Source: CAUZIR01 sp034421295 (GTDB lineage Bacteria > Chloroflexota > Dehalococcoidia > Lucifugimonadales > UBA2962). From it: a stretch of DNA of 64,000 bases. The stretch spans positions 1 through 64,000 of the forward strand of contig DAOUKM010000013.1 in NCBI GenBank assembly GCA_034421295.1. The letters are read 5' to 3'. The notes under the pieces were generated by a model that ran no database searches, had not been told where the DNA came from, and saw only the letters and a list, made by a program, of their open reading frames with translations. The first letter of the stretch is position 1. Each line of letters starts with the position of its first letter. This document shows positions 33,541 to 42,291 of the stretch, piece by piece. Both the position numbers and the translations under genes were made by a program.

Positions 33541-34362
33541 CTACAGATCGACGGGCCTAAGCCCGTATCGACCAGCTCGATGTTCAACGTAGCCGGCATG
33601 TTGGCCTAGAGCCTGCCCGAAAACTATCATCCAGCCCTTTTCCGTGGCCATGGAGAGGAGTTCTTGCTTGCCGGCCAACGTGTCGTTGGGAGAGTCGTCG
33701 AAGGCCGCTATACAGCGGGGAGTCAGGTGCAGTGGAGTGGGAATGAGGTCACCTGCGAAGGCTATCCTCTCGCTTCCCGATTCGATTAGGGCGACCTGGT
33801 GGCCAGGCCGGGGACCGTCGGTGGCCTTGACGGCCACCCCCGGGGCCAGCTCCGCATATCCACTTACCGCCTCGACCATGTCAGCCTGCTCGAGCGGCAG
33901 AAGATCATCCCCGTGATAGAAGGGGGCCGAGCGCTCCCCGGGCCTGCGCGCGTCCTCCAGGGCTGACGCCTGAACGATGTATGTCGCTTTGGGGAAAGTG
34001 GGCAGTATCCTTCCTGTGCGGTCCAGCTTGGTGCAACCGCCGGCCCTATCGAACCGAAGGTTCGTCAACACTACCTTGTCGATGTCACGGGCGGTGAGTC
34101 CCTGAGCCTTAAGGCCTCGCAACAGCTTGTTGCCGCTGAGACCGAAGTCTTCCTTGAGCGAGTCCAGCCTCTTGGAACCTGCTCCGGTATCGATCAGAAT
34201 GTTCTGGCCACCGGCGCATACAAGAAGGCAGTTGAGGGAAAGTCTGACGCGATTGCGCCGGTCGGGTTTCAGAAACCCTTCCCACTGTACCTTGGGAATC
34301 GGCCCGAACACGCTTCCCCCGTCCATCAACAGGGTGCCGTCACTAATGACGTTTATTGACAA
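33541..34362 (-). CDS. MBL-fold protein with degenerate metal-binding motif
   Basis: A 273-residue metallo-beta-lactamase-fold protein. The hallmark HxHxDH motif, usually within THLHFDHAGG, reads TNLRFDRAGG here, so all three His are replaced (Asn, Arg, Arg). The later ligands are partly kept: a GH in RPGHQVAL, the Asp of FAGDLIP, while the final FGHD reads VFGQA. The overall fold segments (NILIDTGAGSK, GPRPGHQVALIESG) remain clear, so it is likely folded but not a standard zinc hydrolase. It follows the GSA-type aminotransferase on the same strand. Confidence 0.8.
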   Translation of the reverse strand: MSINVISDGTLLMDGGSVFGPIPKVQWEGFLKPDRRNRVRLSLNCLLVCAGGQNILIDTGAGSKRLDSLKEDFGLSGNKLLRGLKAQGLTARDIDKVVLTNLRFDRAGGCTKLDRTGRILPTFPKATYIVQASALEDARRPGERSAPFYHGDDLLPLEQADMVEAVSGYAELAPGVAVKATDGPRPGHQVALIESGSERIAFAGDLIPTPLHLTPRCIAAFDDSPNDTLAGKQELLSMATEKGWMIVFGQALGQHAGYVEHRAGRYGLRPVDL

Positions 34363-34406
34363 CGTACGGTCGGTACTCGCTAACTCGCTAGAAGGTGCGA
34401 GGCAGC

Positions 34407-35693
34407 TCAGCCAGAAAGCTCATCCACCGCCGACTCAATGGCTTCCACCGTCAACTCCACGTCAGATTCGTCGTGGACTGTGGACAGGTAAAACTTGCTG
34501 TCACCCTTAAAGACTCCACGCTCGCGAAGCAGGCGATTGAATTTCGCGAGTCTCTCTTTGTCGGCTAGCAGCGTAGATCTGTAGTCCACTATGTCATGTT
34601 CAGAGAAGAACACGTCAAAGAGAACGCCCTCTCCCACAACCCGAGCGGGTATCTCCGCGCGGTCAAGGCTGTCTCGGAGAGCCTCTTTAACCGCACCTCC
34701 GATACTGTGCATGCGCTCATAGGTGCCTGGGCGCCTGAGTATCTCGACCGTAGCCAGGCCAGCAACTGCTGCGATCGGGTTGCCGCTCAACGTACCGATC
34801 TGCGGCATCCACGCCTCAGGTCTAACGGCCGAAGCATCAAAGTGAGCCATTATTTCCTCTCGGCCACCGACGGCGGTTAGTGGAAAGCCTCCCGCGACCG
34901 CTTTGCCAAGAGAGCACAGATCGGGAACGACACCGTAGAACTCCTGCGCACCGCCGTAAGCGAACCGGAATGACGTGACCACTTCGTCGAAGATCAGAGG
35001 AATCTCGTACCTTTCGGTCACCTCACGTAGGCCCTCCAGGAAACCCGGCCTCGGGGGCAACAAGCGCTGGAACGGCTCAACTATCACCCCCCCCAGATCG
35101 TCGTGGTGACGCTCGATGATCGCTGATGTTGTCTCGATGTCGTTGAAGGGTGCGATCAGCATCGTCTCGGCGACAGCTGCTGGAATGCCTCCACCATCCG
35201 ACTTAGGGTGAGGGAAGTCCGGAGGTTGGCCGGGCATCATGCTCTGGAGGGCATAATCATTCATGCCGTGAAAGCCGCCCTCGAACTTCAGGATCTTGTC
35301 GCGGTTTCGGAAGGCTCGGGCGGCTCGCATCGCGTATAGCGTTGCCTCGGTTCCGGTGCTGCAGAACCGAACCTGATCCACGCACTCCATAGCCTCGACT
35401 ATCGCCTCCGCCAGGAGGATTGCCGCCTCATTGTTGGCAAAGAAGGTCGATCCAGACTTGACCTGTTCGCTCACCGCCTTAACGACGTCAGGGTGAGCGT
35501 GGCCGGTGATCATCGGTCCGGAGCCGAGCAGGTAGTCGATATATTCGTTGCCGGACACATCCTTGATCCGACTGCCTCGCCCTTCGGCTATCACCACGTC
35601 GGTGGCAAGGTTGCCCAATGATCCGCTCGGAAGATAGCGCCGAGCCTTTTCCAGTAGCTCGTTCTCTTTAGCGCTTTTTTTCAGTGTGGGCAA
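34407..35693 (-). CDS. Glutamate-1-semialdehyde aminotransferase-type class III aminotransferase
   Basis: A 428-residue protein. TTG at 35693 is chosen as the start because GGAGG lies 5-6 nt before it and the longer frame to 36047 runs antisense to pepA. Motifs: CSTGTEATLYAMRAARA, FEGGFHGMNDY, FDEVVTSFRFAYGG (PLP Asp) and LGKAVAGGFPLTAVGG (PLP Lys). It resembles HemL but no heme gene is near, so it may be a HemL-like mutase or aminotransferase of other function. Probably co-transcribed with the MBL-fold gene. Confidence 0.85.
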   Translation of the reverse strand: MPTLKKSAKENELLEKARRYLPSGSLGNLATDVVIAEGRGSRIKDVSGNEYIDYLLGSGPMITGHAHPDVVKAVSEQVKSGSTFFANNEAAILLAEAIVEAMECVDQVRFCSTGTEATLYAMRAARAFRNRDKILKFEGGFHGMNDYALQSMMPGQPPDFPHPKSDGGGIPAAVAETMLIAPFNDIETTSAIIERHHDDLGGVIVEPFQRLLPPRPGFLEGLREVTERYEIPLIFDEVVTSFRFAYGGAQEFYGVVPDLCSLGKAVAGGFPLTAVGGREEIMAHFDASAVRPEAWMPQIGTLSGNPIAAVAGLATVEILRRPGTYERMHSIGGAVKEALRDSLDRAEIPARVVGEGVLFDVFFSEHDIVDYRSTLLADKERLAKFNRLLRERGVFKGDSKFYLSTVHDESDVELTVEAIESAVDELSG

Positions 35694-35835
35694 ATGTGGC
35701 CTCCACGTGCTTGTAGACCAACCTAGGAGTGAACTCGAATGTGTCCGATCAGGCGAGATTATAGCAGAGGGGCGGCCGCTCCCCTCGACCGGGTCGAATA
35801 TAATTCGCCCGCGCCAATGGGTTCTGGGAGAGACC

Positions 35836-37341
35836 ATGAATATTACCGTTGAGTCGGGAGACATAACAGCGGCGGATGTGGACGCCGTCGTCGTGAATCT
35901 TTTTGAGGGTGTGACCTCGCCAGGCGGAGCAACCGGGGCGGTTGACCGGGCCTTGGGCGGTGTCATCACCGACCTGATCGACGTGGGAGAGACCAAGGGC
36001 AAGCTGGGTGAGATGACCCTCATACATACCCTGGGGCGCATGCCCACCGGCAGGGTGCTCGTGGTCGGGTTGGGACCGGCCGAGAGATTCGACGGGAACG
36101 CCGTGCGCTCGATATCAGCTCAGGCCGCCCGGTACCTGCGGGCAAGAAACGTGCGAACCGCCGCGACTATCGCCCATGGCTCGGGCGTGGGCGGCCTCGA
36201 TCCACACGCGAGCGGCAGAGCAATCGCCGAAGGAAGCTTCCTTGGTCTGTACCGCTTCGATAAGTACAAATCCTCAGGTGAGCGACCGCCAGGGCTCGAC
36301 TCCCTGTCCATTGTCGAGTTCGACCCTGGCAGGGTCGAAGCACTTCGTACCGGTGTGAACGAAGGCAGGATCCTCGCCGATTCGGTGATGCTCTGCCGCG
36401 ATCTCGTCAACGAGCCAGCCAACCACATGACGCCTTCGGACCTGGCCGAGGCGGCCCTGGATGTGGCAAAGAGCTCGGATATGGCACTGGAGGTTATGGA
36501 CGAGAGGCGGATGGAGGAACTGGGTATGGGAGCGCTGCTGGGAGTTGCGGCAGGGAGCAAATTGCCCCCTAGGCTCATCGCCATAACCTACGCAGGCGAT
36601 CCCGCCAACCCGGACAACAGCCTCGGCCTGCTGGGAAAGGGCATCACTTTCGATTCGGGGGGCATCTCACTCAAGCCCGCTATCCGGATGGGGGAGATGA
36701 AGGGAGACATGGCAGGCGCCGCGTCCGTCATCTCGGCGATGAAGGCGATCGGAGCACTAGGTCCCAAGCTAAACGTTACCGGCCTGGCGGCCGCGGCCGA
36801 GAACATGCCCGGTGGATCGGCGCAGCGGCCCGGAGACGTTGTCAGGGCCATGAACGGAAAGACCATAGAGATTGACAACACCGACGCTGAGGGCAGGCTT
36901 GTTCTGGCAGACGCCGCCTGCTACGCCGTGAGCCTGGGCCTAAAGCGCATAGTGGACGTTGCCACCCTGACGGGCGCGATGGAGGTGGCTCTCGGTAAGG
37001 TGGCCACCGGGGCATTTGGCAACGACCGTTCCCTTATGGACGCCGTCCTTTCCGCGGGCAAAGAGACCGGCGAGAAGGTATGGGAAATGCCGACCTTCGA
37101 TGAGTACCGGGAGCAATACGAGAGCGACGTGGCGGACCTAAGGAACATCGGAGGGCGTCCCGCCGGCTCCATCACGGGCGCCATGTTCATCGGCGAATTC
37201 GTCGGGGATGCGGCCTGGGTGCATCTGGACATAGCCGGCACCGTAAGGAGCTCAAAGGTGAGGGGCTGGACCACCAAGGGAGCCACCGGCGTGCCGGTTC
37301 GCACCCTTGTTCAGTTGGCGCTGTCCCTTGCCGCAAACTGA
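35836..37341 (+). CDS. pepA: Leucyl aminopeptidase (peptidase M17)
   Basis: A 501-residue cytosol aminopeptidase. Start ATG 35836 with GGGAGAG; the frame continues upstream without support. The C-terminal catalytic domain has GKGITFDSGGISLKP (metal-binding Lys and Asp), the NTDAEGRLVLADA signature and an intact Arg. It releases N-terminal residues and may also bind DNA as PepA does in recombination systems. It is followed by two tRNA genes. Confidence 0.93.
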   Translation: MNITVESGDITAADVDAVVVNLFEGVTSPGGATGAVDRALGGVITDLIDVGETKGKLGEMTLIHTLGRMPTGRVLVVGLGPAERFDGNAVRSISAQAARYLRARNVRTAATIAHGSGVGGLDPHASGRAIAEGSFLGLYRFDKYKSSGERPPGLDSLSIVEFDPGRVEALRTGVNEGRILADSVMLCRDLVNEPANHMTPSDLAEAALDVAKSSDMALEVMDERRMEELGMGALLGVAAGSKLPPRLIAITYAGDPANPDNSLGLLGKGITFDSGGISLKPAIRMGEMKGDMAGAASVISAMKAIGALGPKLNVTGLAAAAENMPGGSAQRPGDVVRAMNGKTIEIDNTDAEGRLVLADAACYAVSLGLKRIVDVATLTGAMEVALGKVATGAFGNDRSLMDAVLSAGKETGEKVWEMPTFDEYREQYESDVADLRNIGGRPAGSITGAMFIGEFVGDAAWVHLDIAGTVRSSKVRGWTTKGATGVPVRTLVQLALSLAAN

Positions 37342-37387
37342 CGCGATACCAGGCCGCAGGTGCTAATCTAGAGGGACAACGCCTCGC

Positions 37388-37465
37388 GGTGGACGTGGCC
37401 AAGTTGGTTAAGGCGCCAGGTTGTGGCCCTGGAGATCGTGGGTTCAAATCCCATCGTCCACCCCA
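37388..37465 (+). tRNA. tRNA-His (anticodon GTG)
   Basis: Cloverleaf is clear: acceptor GTGGACG/CGTCCAC with G-1 opposite C73, D-arm GCC...GGC, anticodon arm CCAGG-TTGTGGC-CCTGG with GTG anticodon, and T-arm GTGGG-TTCAAAT-CCCAT. The extra G at 37388 is the His identity element. CCA appears encoded (37463-37465). A TAATCT -10-like box lies about 19 nt upstream. Confidence 0.96.
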
Positions 37466-37484
37466 AACCGTGTAAACGCTTCGT

Positions 37485-37557
37485 GCGCCCGTAGCTCAAC
37501 GGACAGAGCGCTTGGCTTCGGACCAAGAGGTTGGGGGTTCGAATCCCTTCGGGCGTG
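37485..37557 (+). tRNA. tRNA-Arg (anticodon TCG)
   Basis: Acceptor GCGCCCG pairs with CGGGCGT, with a G-U pair at the first position. D-arm is AGCTCAACGGACAGAGC-like, anticodon arm CTTGG-CTTCGGA-CCAAG gives anticodon TCG, and T-arm GGGGG-TTCGAAT-CCCTT contains one G-U pair. It lies 19 nt after tRNA-His and is likely co-transcribed. Confidence 0.93.
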
Positions 37558-37688
37558 CCCGCGGCTAACGCCTAGTACAGACGACCCAAGACTCGCTCGA
37601 GTGGCCCAACCGCGGCGCAACGTAGGCCACCCGATGGTGATCCTTCACAGGAAGAACACAGGCCTCTCTTGGTCAATGTCCATGCCTT

Positions 37689-38594
37689 CTACAAGAGCGA
37701 GATAGCCGCGACTCCCGCGACTATCATTGCTATTGCTGCCCCTCTGTGCGCCAGAGATGCACGATCCAAGGGCTCTGACAGGACTTTCAACATCCCTACG
37801 CTCAGTACAATCCCGAAGAGGAACACAAACATCGGCCGCGAGGCCATGACGGTGGTAGCTAGAGACACGGGACCCAACTCTATCGCCAGCGTAGTCAGGT
37901 ACATCGAGGCGAACGCCAGGCCGGCCTCTGTGAATATGAACAGCAACAGCCCATTGGTGTTACGAATCAACATTCCCAGCTGTGGAATGACGCTCGGGCG
38001 CCAAGCCAGTGCAACCATTGCCCCTGCCAGTGTTACGCTCCGAACGGAGTAGAGATTCCACAGCGACATGCCCCCATCAAGGGCCAGCTTCGACAGGATC
38101 GCTCCGAGGGCGTAAAGGGCGCTGGCGGCCAGCACCAGGAAGAACCAGCCCCCCAAGGCCGGTGGCCCTCCCGCCCTTCGGCGACGCAGCGATATGAGTG
38201 CCGCCCCTGCCACGGTGACTATGATCGCCAGCCAGTGCCAAGCGGTCAGCTCTTCGGACAGCAGGCCAACGGCCATTATCGCGACGAACACGGGAGCCGT
38301 CTGGTACACAGCGGTAACCAGAGAGGCATCCTGCCGCCGAAGAGTCCAGAACATCAATACGAGCGACATTCCGAAGGCTGCGCCCGACCCCAGCGCTGCC
38401 AGCCACAAAGTGATCGGGTAGCCTGGGAAGGCTACGAAAGCCAGCGGAACCAGCGCGCCCGGCAGTTGCATCAGGCCGGCGAAGAAGATGAATACCCAGG
38501 CCGAAGCGACGTACCTGCCGAGAATTACCTTGTCGAGGATTGTGACGGCGGCGAATCCAATCGCGGCACCTAGACTGGCCAAGAACCAATCCAT
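37689..38594 (-). CDS. EamA/DMT-family transporter
   Basis: A 301-residue hydrophobic protein with about ten predicted membrane helices in two EamA-like halves. Family phrases include DASLVTAVYQTAPVFVAIMAVGLLSEELTAWHWLAIIVTVAGA in the first half and LATTVMASRPMFVFLFGIVLS in the second. DMT proteins export metabolites or amino acids; the substrate is not inferable. It stands alone between the tRNA genes and a small protein on the other strand. Confidence 0.83.
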   Translation of the reverse strand: MDWFLASLGAAIGFAAVTILDKVILGRYVASAWVFIFFAGLMQLPGALVPLAFVAFPGYPITLWLAALGSGAAFGMSLVLMFWTLRRQDASLVTAVYQTAPVFVAIMAVGLLSEELTAWHWLAIIVTVAGAALISLRRRRAGGPPALGGWFFLVLAASALYALGAILSKLALDGGMSLWNLYSVRSVTLAGAMVALAWRPSVIPQLGMLIRNTNGLLLFIFTEAGLAFASMYLTTLAIELGPVSLATTVMASRPMFVFLFGIVLSVGMLKVLSEPLDRASLAHRGAAIAMIVAGVAAISLL

Positions 38595-38734
38595 AGCGGG
38601 GCAAGAGTATAGAGACGCCGCTCAGCGCACTAGGCCCTGCAGTCCCGAGTTTCGATCTCTTGGGATCGCGAACAGGTCGCGAATTGCAATCTGTCGCGCT
38701 GGCGCGGAGGATTACAGGGAAGCGAGGTCAAGAG

Positions 38735-39058
38735 ATGTTTGTGATAAGAAGGGTCTATCAGGTGAAGCCGGGTATGGCACGCCGGTACGCAACCGTGCTG
38801 CGCCGCATAGCCGACGCCTACGAGGCTTCAGGTCAGCGCTCAAAAACCCAGGTCTACTACAACGACTCTATGGTGCCGGGTGACACCCACAGGGTGTATA
38901 TCCAGTGGGCGACCGACGTCATCGAATCCCAGTTCAGGGAGGGTAACGTGGTTCCTTCCGCCGTAGCCGAGGCCGCACAACCCGGTGACCACATGGTGCT
39001 CGACACCTGGATAGAGTTCTACGAATTGATGACCCCATCCAAGATGGTCCAGGTTTAG
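38735..39058 (+). CDS. Small hypothetical protein (possible dimeric alpha/beta-barrel)
   Basis: A 107-residue protein starting at ATG 38735 (MFVIRRVYQVKPGMARRY), with GAGGTCAAGAG upstream. Beta-strand and helix pattern and the N-terminal FVIRRVYQVKPG resemble small NIPSNAP/ABM-type ferredoxin-fold proteins, but no diagnostic motif is seen. Function unknown. It converges with the methyltransferase gene. Confidence 0.55.
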   Translation: MFVIRRVYQVKPGMARRYATVLRRIADAYEASGQRSKTQVYYNDSMVPGDTHRVYIQWATDVIESQFREGNVVPSAVAEAAQPGDHMVLDTWIEFYELMTPSKMVQV

Positions 39059-39073
39059 GTCGCCAGCGCCTGT

Positions 39074-39661
39074 CTAACGGTTGCTCTTCCTAAAGGTAGC
39101 GACCCAGGCCCGAGCACCTTTCTCGTGTATAGCGGTCTCGTAGATGCCAGCCCTGATGCATGGGTCTTCCCAGCCCCTTGCGAAAGAACTCATGAGCTCT
39201 GCCTGAGTGACCCTCGCCGGCCCCTCTTCTCCGGGCTGCTCCTCGCTCCAGACGATAACGTGCACCAGCCCGCCGGGGCGGACCACCGCACGCAGGCATT
39301 CTTCGTACTCGGGCTTTCCAGCCTCGTCAAAGACGTGAAAGAGCCCGGAGTCCACTACCGTATCGAATGCTGCCCTGGGAAAGGGTAGGCGCCTAACGTC
39401 ACACACGGCGAACTCGACTCTCTGCCCCCGGGCCGCCGCCTTGCATCTTGCGATCTGTATGGCCCTAAGCGCGAGATCGACGCCAATGACCGCGAGGCCA
39501 CTATTGGCCAGATAGATCGCGTTCTCACCGGTTCCACATCCAGCGTCCAGGACTAGGCCTTCAATCTCCCCAGCCTCGGCAAGTGCCACAACCTCGGGTT
39601 GGGGCCTGCCGGTCTCCCACAGGGCCGTTCCTTCGACATACGCGTCCTGGAAAAAAGTCAA
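39074..39661 (-). CDS. Class I SAM-dependent methyltransferase
   Basis: A 195-residue methyltransferase. Motif I VLDAGCGTGENAIYLA binds SAM, followed by VIGVDLALRAIQIA (motif II) and VCDVRRLPFPRAAFDTVVDSGLFH. It resembles thiopurine/small-molecule methyltransferase-like proteins, often seen in tellurite or metalloid resistance contexts, but the substrate is not known. No operon partner. Confidence 0.85.
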   Translation of the reverse strand: MTFFQDAYVEGTALWETGRPQPEVVALAEAGEIEGLVLDAGCGTGENAIYLANSGLAVIGVDLALRAIQIARCKAAARGQRVEFAVCDVRRLPFPRAAFDTVVDSGLFHVFDEAGKPEYEECLRAVVRPGGLVHVIVWSEEQPGEEGPARVTQAELMSSFARGWEDPCIRAGIYETAIHEKGARAWVATFRKSNR

Positions 39662-40068
39662 CTGAATCTCCGTAGGCCGGTGGCCCGCCTGACGTTCCGA
39701 TTCATTTCGTAATCACCGGGGCCACCCTTCGAAACGGCGACCGGAAAGATAGCCACTACAGCGCAGCCCACATCCGGCGCGCGTCCGCCCGGGCGAACAA
39801 AGAGCATCCGGGCGCGCTATTGCCCGGTCGTGGCCAAACACAGCCTGAGACCTCGTCCACGCCGACCCCCGCGACGGGAATTCGATCTCTCACAGCAGGT
39901 CCAACTGCGGGACGGCTAGAGGCATAGGGGCCTGTGCCAGCGATTCCTCGACCTCGAGGCGAGCAGGGCACCCGACCGCGGGCACACGCTATGGGAACCG
40001 CCTCAAACGAGGATGTCCGGACCGCCAAAACGGGGCAATAGAACCTAAACTAAACACAAAACGACCCA
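39662..40068. other. Intergenic stretch of about 400 bp
   Basis: No coding frame with a family signature is visible; a 90-codon minus-strand frame (39756-40028) is Pro/Ala/Arg-rich and not convincing. It was inspected for RNase P- or riboswitch-like conserved sequences and none were recognised. Confidence 0.4.
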
Positions 40069-41139
40069 CTAGCCGCCAGCCGGCTCGCGCAGGGATAGGG
40101 CGTTGGCCGGATTATCGACGAGAATCGCGTTGATCTCGCTCTCGGTGAAACCGCGGAATCTCATCCTGGGCACAATGCGCGACAGGAAGTAAAAGTAGCC
40201 GTGCCCCCCGTACTTGAGTAACCGATCCTTGGTGCATATGTCATGCGCGACAACCACGCGGTCGCCGTAGCCCTGCTTGATGGTCCAGGCGATATCCGCG
40301 ATGCGCTGGCCATCATGTGGCATGTCGATGGCCGGGTTGGCCCAGTAGTAGTGCTGCTCGCGGCCGAACAGATCCCACTCAAGGTAGACGCCGCTCTCCG
40401 CGAGCGACCTCAGCGTGGACTTCTCGAAGACGGTGCGATCGAGGTGACCAACGATGGTGTGGGTAAGGTCGGTGCCGACCTCCTCGAGAACCTCTACTAT
40501 TTCAAGCGGAGCCGTCTCATCCCGGCCGGGATGTATCAGTAGCGGTGCGCCGGTGACTGCCTGCGCCCGGCCAGCGGCACGAAGGACCTTGCGCTCGTTT
40601 TCGGTCAGGGGCCACGAGCAGCCGATTTCTCCGATCAGTCCGGCCCTTATGCCAGTCTCGTCTACGCCCTCTGAAAGGTCCCCGATGATCTCCTCCACTA
40701 TGTCGTCTTCATCGCGCGATGCCATATCCTTGGGGTGCGCCACATCGACGTAGTGGCCAGATCCCATCACGATGTTCAGGCCCGTAGCATGGGAGACCGC
40801 GGCTAGATTGACTGGGTCACGTCCGATGTCGGGATTAGTTGCATCAACCAGGGTTCCCCCACCCCGACGCCTGTAGTGGGAGGCTTCCGCTATCGCGACG
40901 TCCAGGTCTGACAGCCTGCCCACATCGCGGTTTGGCACAAAGTGGTGCCTTACGAGCCCAACGTTTTCCATCGACAGCGGCTCATCGAAAATGTCGTGCC
41001 ATCCCGCTCCGACCGGTCTGTCGGGCAGGACTCCGGTCAGGTCAATAAACAGGTGCTCGTGGGTCAGGGTGACGCCCAGCGATCCAGGATCGATGGGTCC
41101 TAGCACTGTCTGGACTTTTCCTACCGGCAAGCTCGTCAT
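40069..41139 (-). CDS. Phosphotriesterase-family metal hydrolase
   Basis: A 356-residue amidohydrolase-superfamily protein. ATG 41139 follows GGAGG closely and the family start MTSLPVGKVQTVLGPI is clear. The HxH metal pair is THEHLFIDLTG. Also seen are LIGEIGCSWPLTENE and GAPLLIHPG (metal His), GHLDRT and VVAHDICTKDRL (Asp). Family members hydrolyse lactones or organophosphates; the usual carbamylated Lys position is not assigned with confidence. It resembles PTE-like lactonases of SAR202-type genomes. Confidence 0.85.
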   Translation of the reverse strand: MTSLPVGKVQTVLGPIDPGSLGVTLTHEHLFIDLTGVLPDRPVGAGWHDIFDEPLSMENVGLVRHHFVPNRDVGRLSDLDVAIAEASHYRRRGGGTLVDATNPDIGRDPVNLAAVSHATGLNIVMGSGHYVDVAHPKDMASRDEDDIVEEIIGDLSEGVDETGIRAGLIGEIGCSWPLTENERKVLRAAGRAQAVTGAPLLIHPGRDETAPLEIVEVLEEVGTDLTHTIVGHLDRTVFEKSTLRSLAESGVYLEWDLFGREQHYYWANPAIDMPHDGQRIADIAWTIKQGYGDRVVVAHDICTKDRLLKYGGHGYFYFLSRIVPRMRFRGFTESEINAILVDNPANALSLREPAGG

Positions 41140-41430
41140 ACAGTTTGCCTCCGCTCGCTTGATTCGCCGGAACACCTCGCGCGCCAACACCCAAATGGCA
41201 TGAGCAGCGGGGCCACGCGTACCGTCATCTGCACGGCCTGCCTATTTGACTAGCCTGAATGCCGCAGGTCAAATGACGGAGGGCACACCCGCATGGCCAA
41301 GGAAACGAGGAGTTCCCACAATGCCCTGACGTGAGTTGCACGGCGACTAGTCGCGGCTGCTTGCCCCGTGGCCCCTCAACCACCGGGGGGCTGACTCATC
41401 CGCCTGGCACGCGGGCCAGGATCCGACGAG

Positions 41431-42291
41431 TCAGGCGGGGGCGTAGGCGACGCCGAGCGCACCCGGACCTATATGGGTGCCCATGACGGCGCTGAACTCG
41501 GCAACGTAGATCTCGCGGCAGTCGACGGTATCCAGAAGCAAGTCCTTTACCCGGGCCGCTTCCTCCGGTGCATCAGCGTGCATCACGCAGACGGCAGCCG
41601 GTCTACCAGCCACTCCCGCGGCGACCATGCTTAACAGGCGCCTGCGCGCGGACCGCGGGGTCCTAGAGGGCATCTTTCGGCTGATATGGCCGTTTGCCAG
41701 CTCGAAAACAGGTTTGATGGACAGCAGTGAGGCCCCGGCATGAGCGATCCCCGGCACCCTGCCGCCTCTCCACAGGTAGTGCATCGTATCGACGTAGGCG
41801 ACCAGGCGGACTCCCGAGGCCGCGTCCCTGGCAGCGGCCTCCACCTCGGTTAGGGTGGCGCCGCTCGCTGCCGACCGCTGCGCAGCAAGGGCCACAAGAC
41901 CCTCTCCTCCAGCTGCACTACCACAATCGAACACCGAGACCTCGAGTCCGGGATTCCGTGCTCGGGCCAGCTCGGCGGCCAACACGGCCGAGTCGTAAGC
42001 GGTGCTGAACCTCCGGGCAACGGTTATGCACAGTACCGAGTTGGATCGTTGCCCGGCACGGGTCAGGGCGTCGTAGAACGCCTGGGGCGAAGGTGCCGCA
42101 GTGGTCGCAGTAGCCGAGCCAGCTGAATTCATTCGGTAGAGTTGTGCCGGCGTGAGGTCTATGCCGTCTCTATAGGTCTTTCCGCCGATCAAGACCAGCA
42201 TGGGGACCAGAATAGGCGCATCGGAGCCCTGGTCGATGGGTAAGGAGGCCGCGCTGTCAACTACGACAGCAACTTGATCTCCGGCCGTTAT
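41431..42291 (-). CDS. DegV-family fatty-acid-binding protein (possible ATA start)
   Basis: A 286-residue DegV protein: VAVVVDSAASLP at the N-terminus, TTAAPSPQAFYDAL (SPS-like fatty-acid-binding motif) and the C-terminal GTHIGPGALGVAYAPA typical of the family. No in-frame ATG, GTG or TTG occurs between 42291 and 42441. The best fit is ATA at 42291, which overlaps the stop of the upstream gene as ATAA and gives a normal family length. The longer frame from 42441 would overlap the neighbour by 154 nt. DegV proteins bind fatty acids for fatty-acid kinase (FakB role). Confidence 0.85.
   Translation of the reverse strand: MTAGDQVAVVVDSAASLPIDQGSDAPILVPMLVLIGGKTYRDGIDLTPAQLYRMNSAGSATATTAAPSPQAFYDALTRAGQRSNSVLCITVARRFSTAYDSAVLAAELARARNPGLEVSVFDCGSAAGGEGLVALAAQRSAASGATLTEVEAAARDAASGVRLVAYVDTMHYLWRGGRVPGIAHAGASLLSIKPVFELANGHISRKMPSRTPRSARRRLLSMVAAGVAGRPAAVCVMHADAPEEAARVKDLLLDTVDCREIYVAEFSAVMGTHIGPGALGVAYAPA

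Noticed and set aside
39756..40028. 90-codon minus-strand frame in the 39.7-40.0 kb gap
   Set aside because: Pro/Ala/Arg-rich with no motif; also checked as a possible RNase P RNA, without the conserved sequences.
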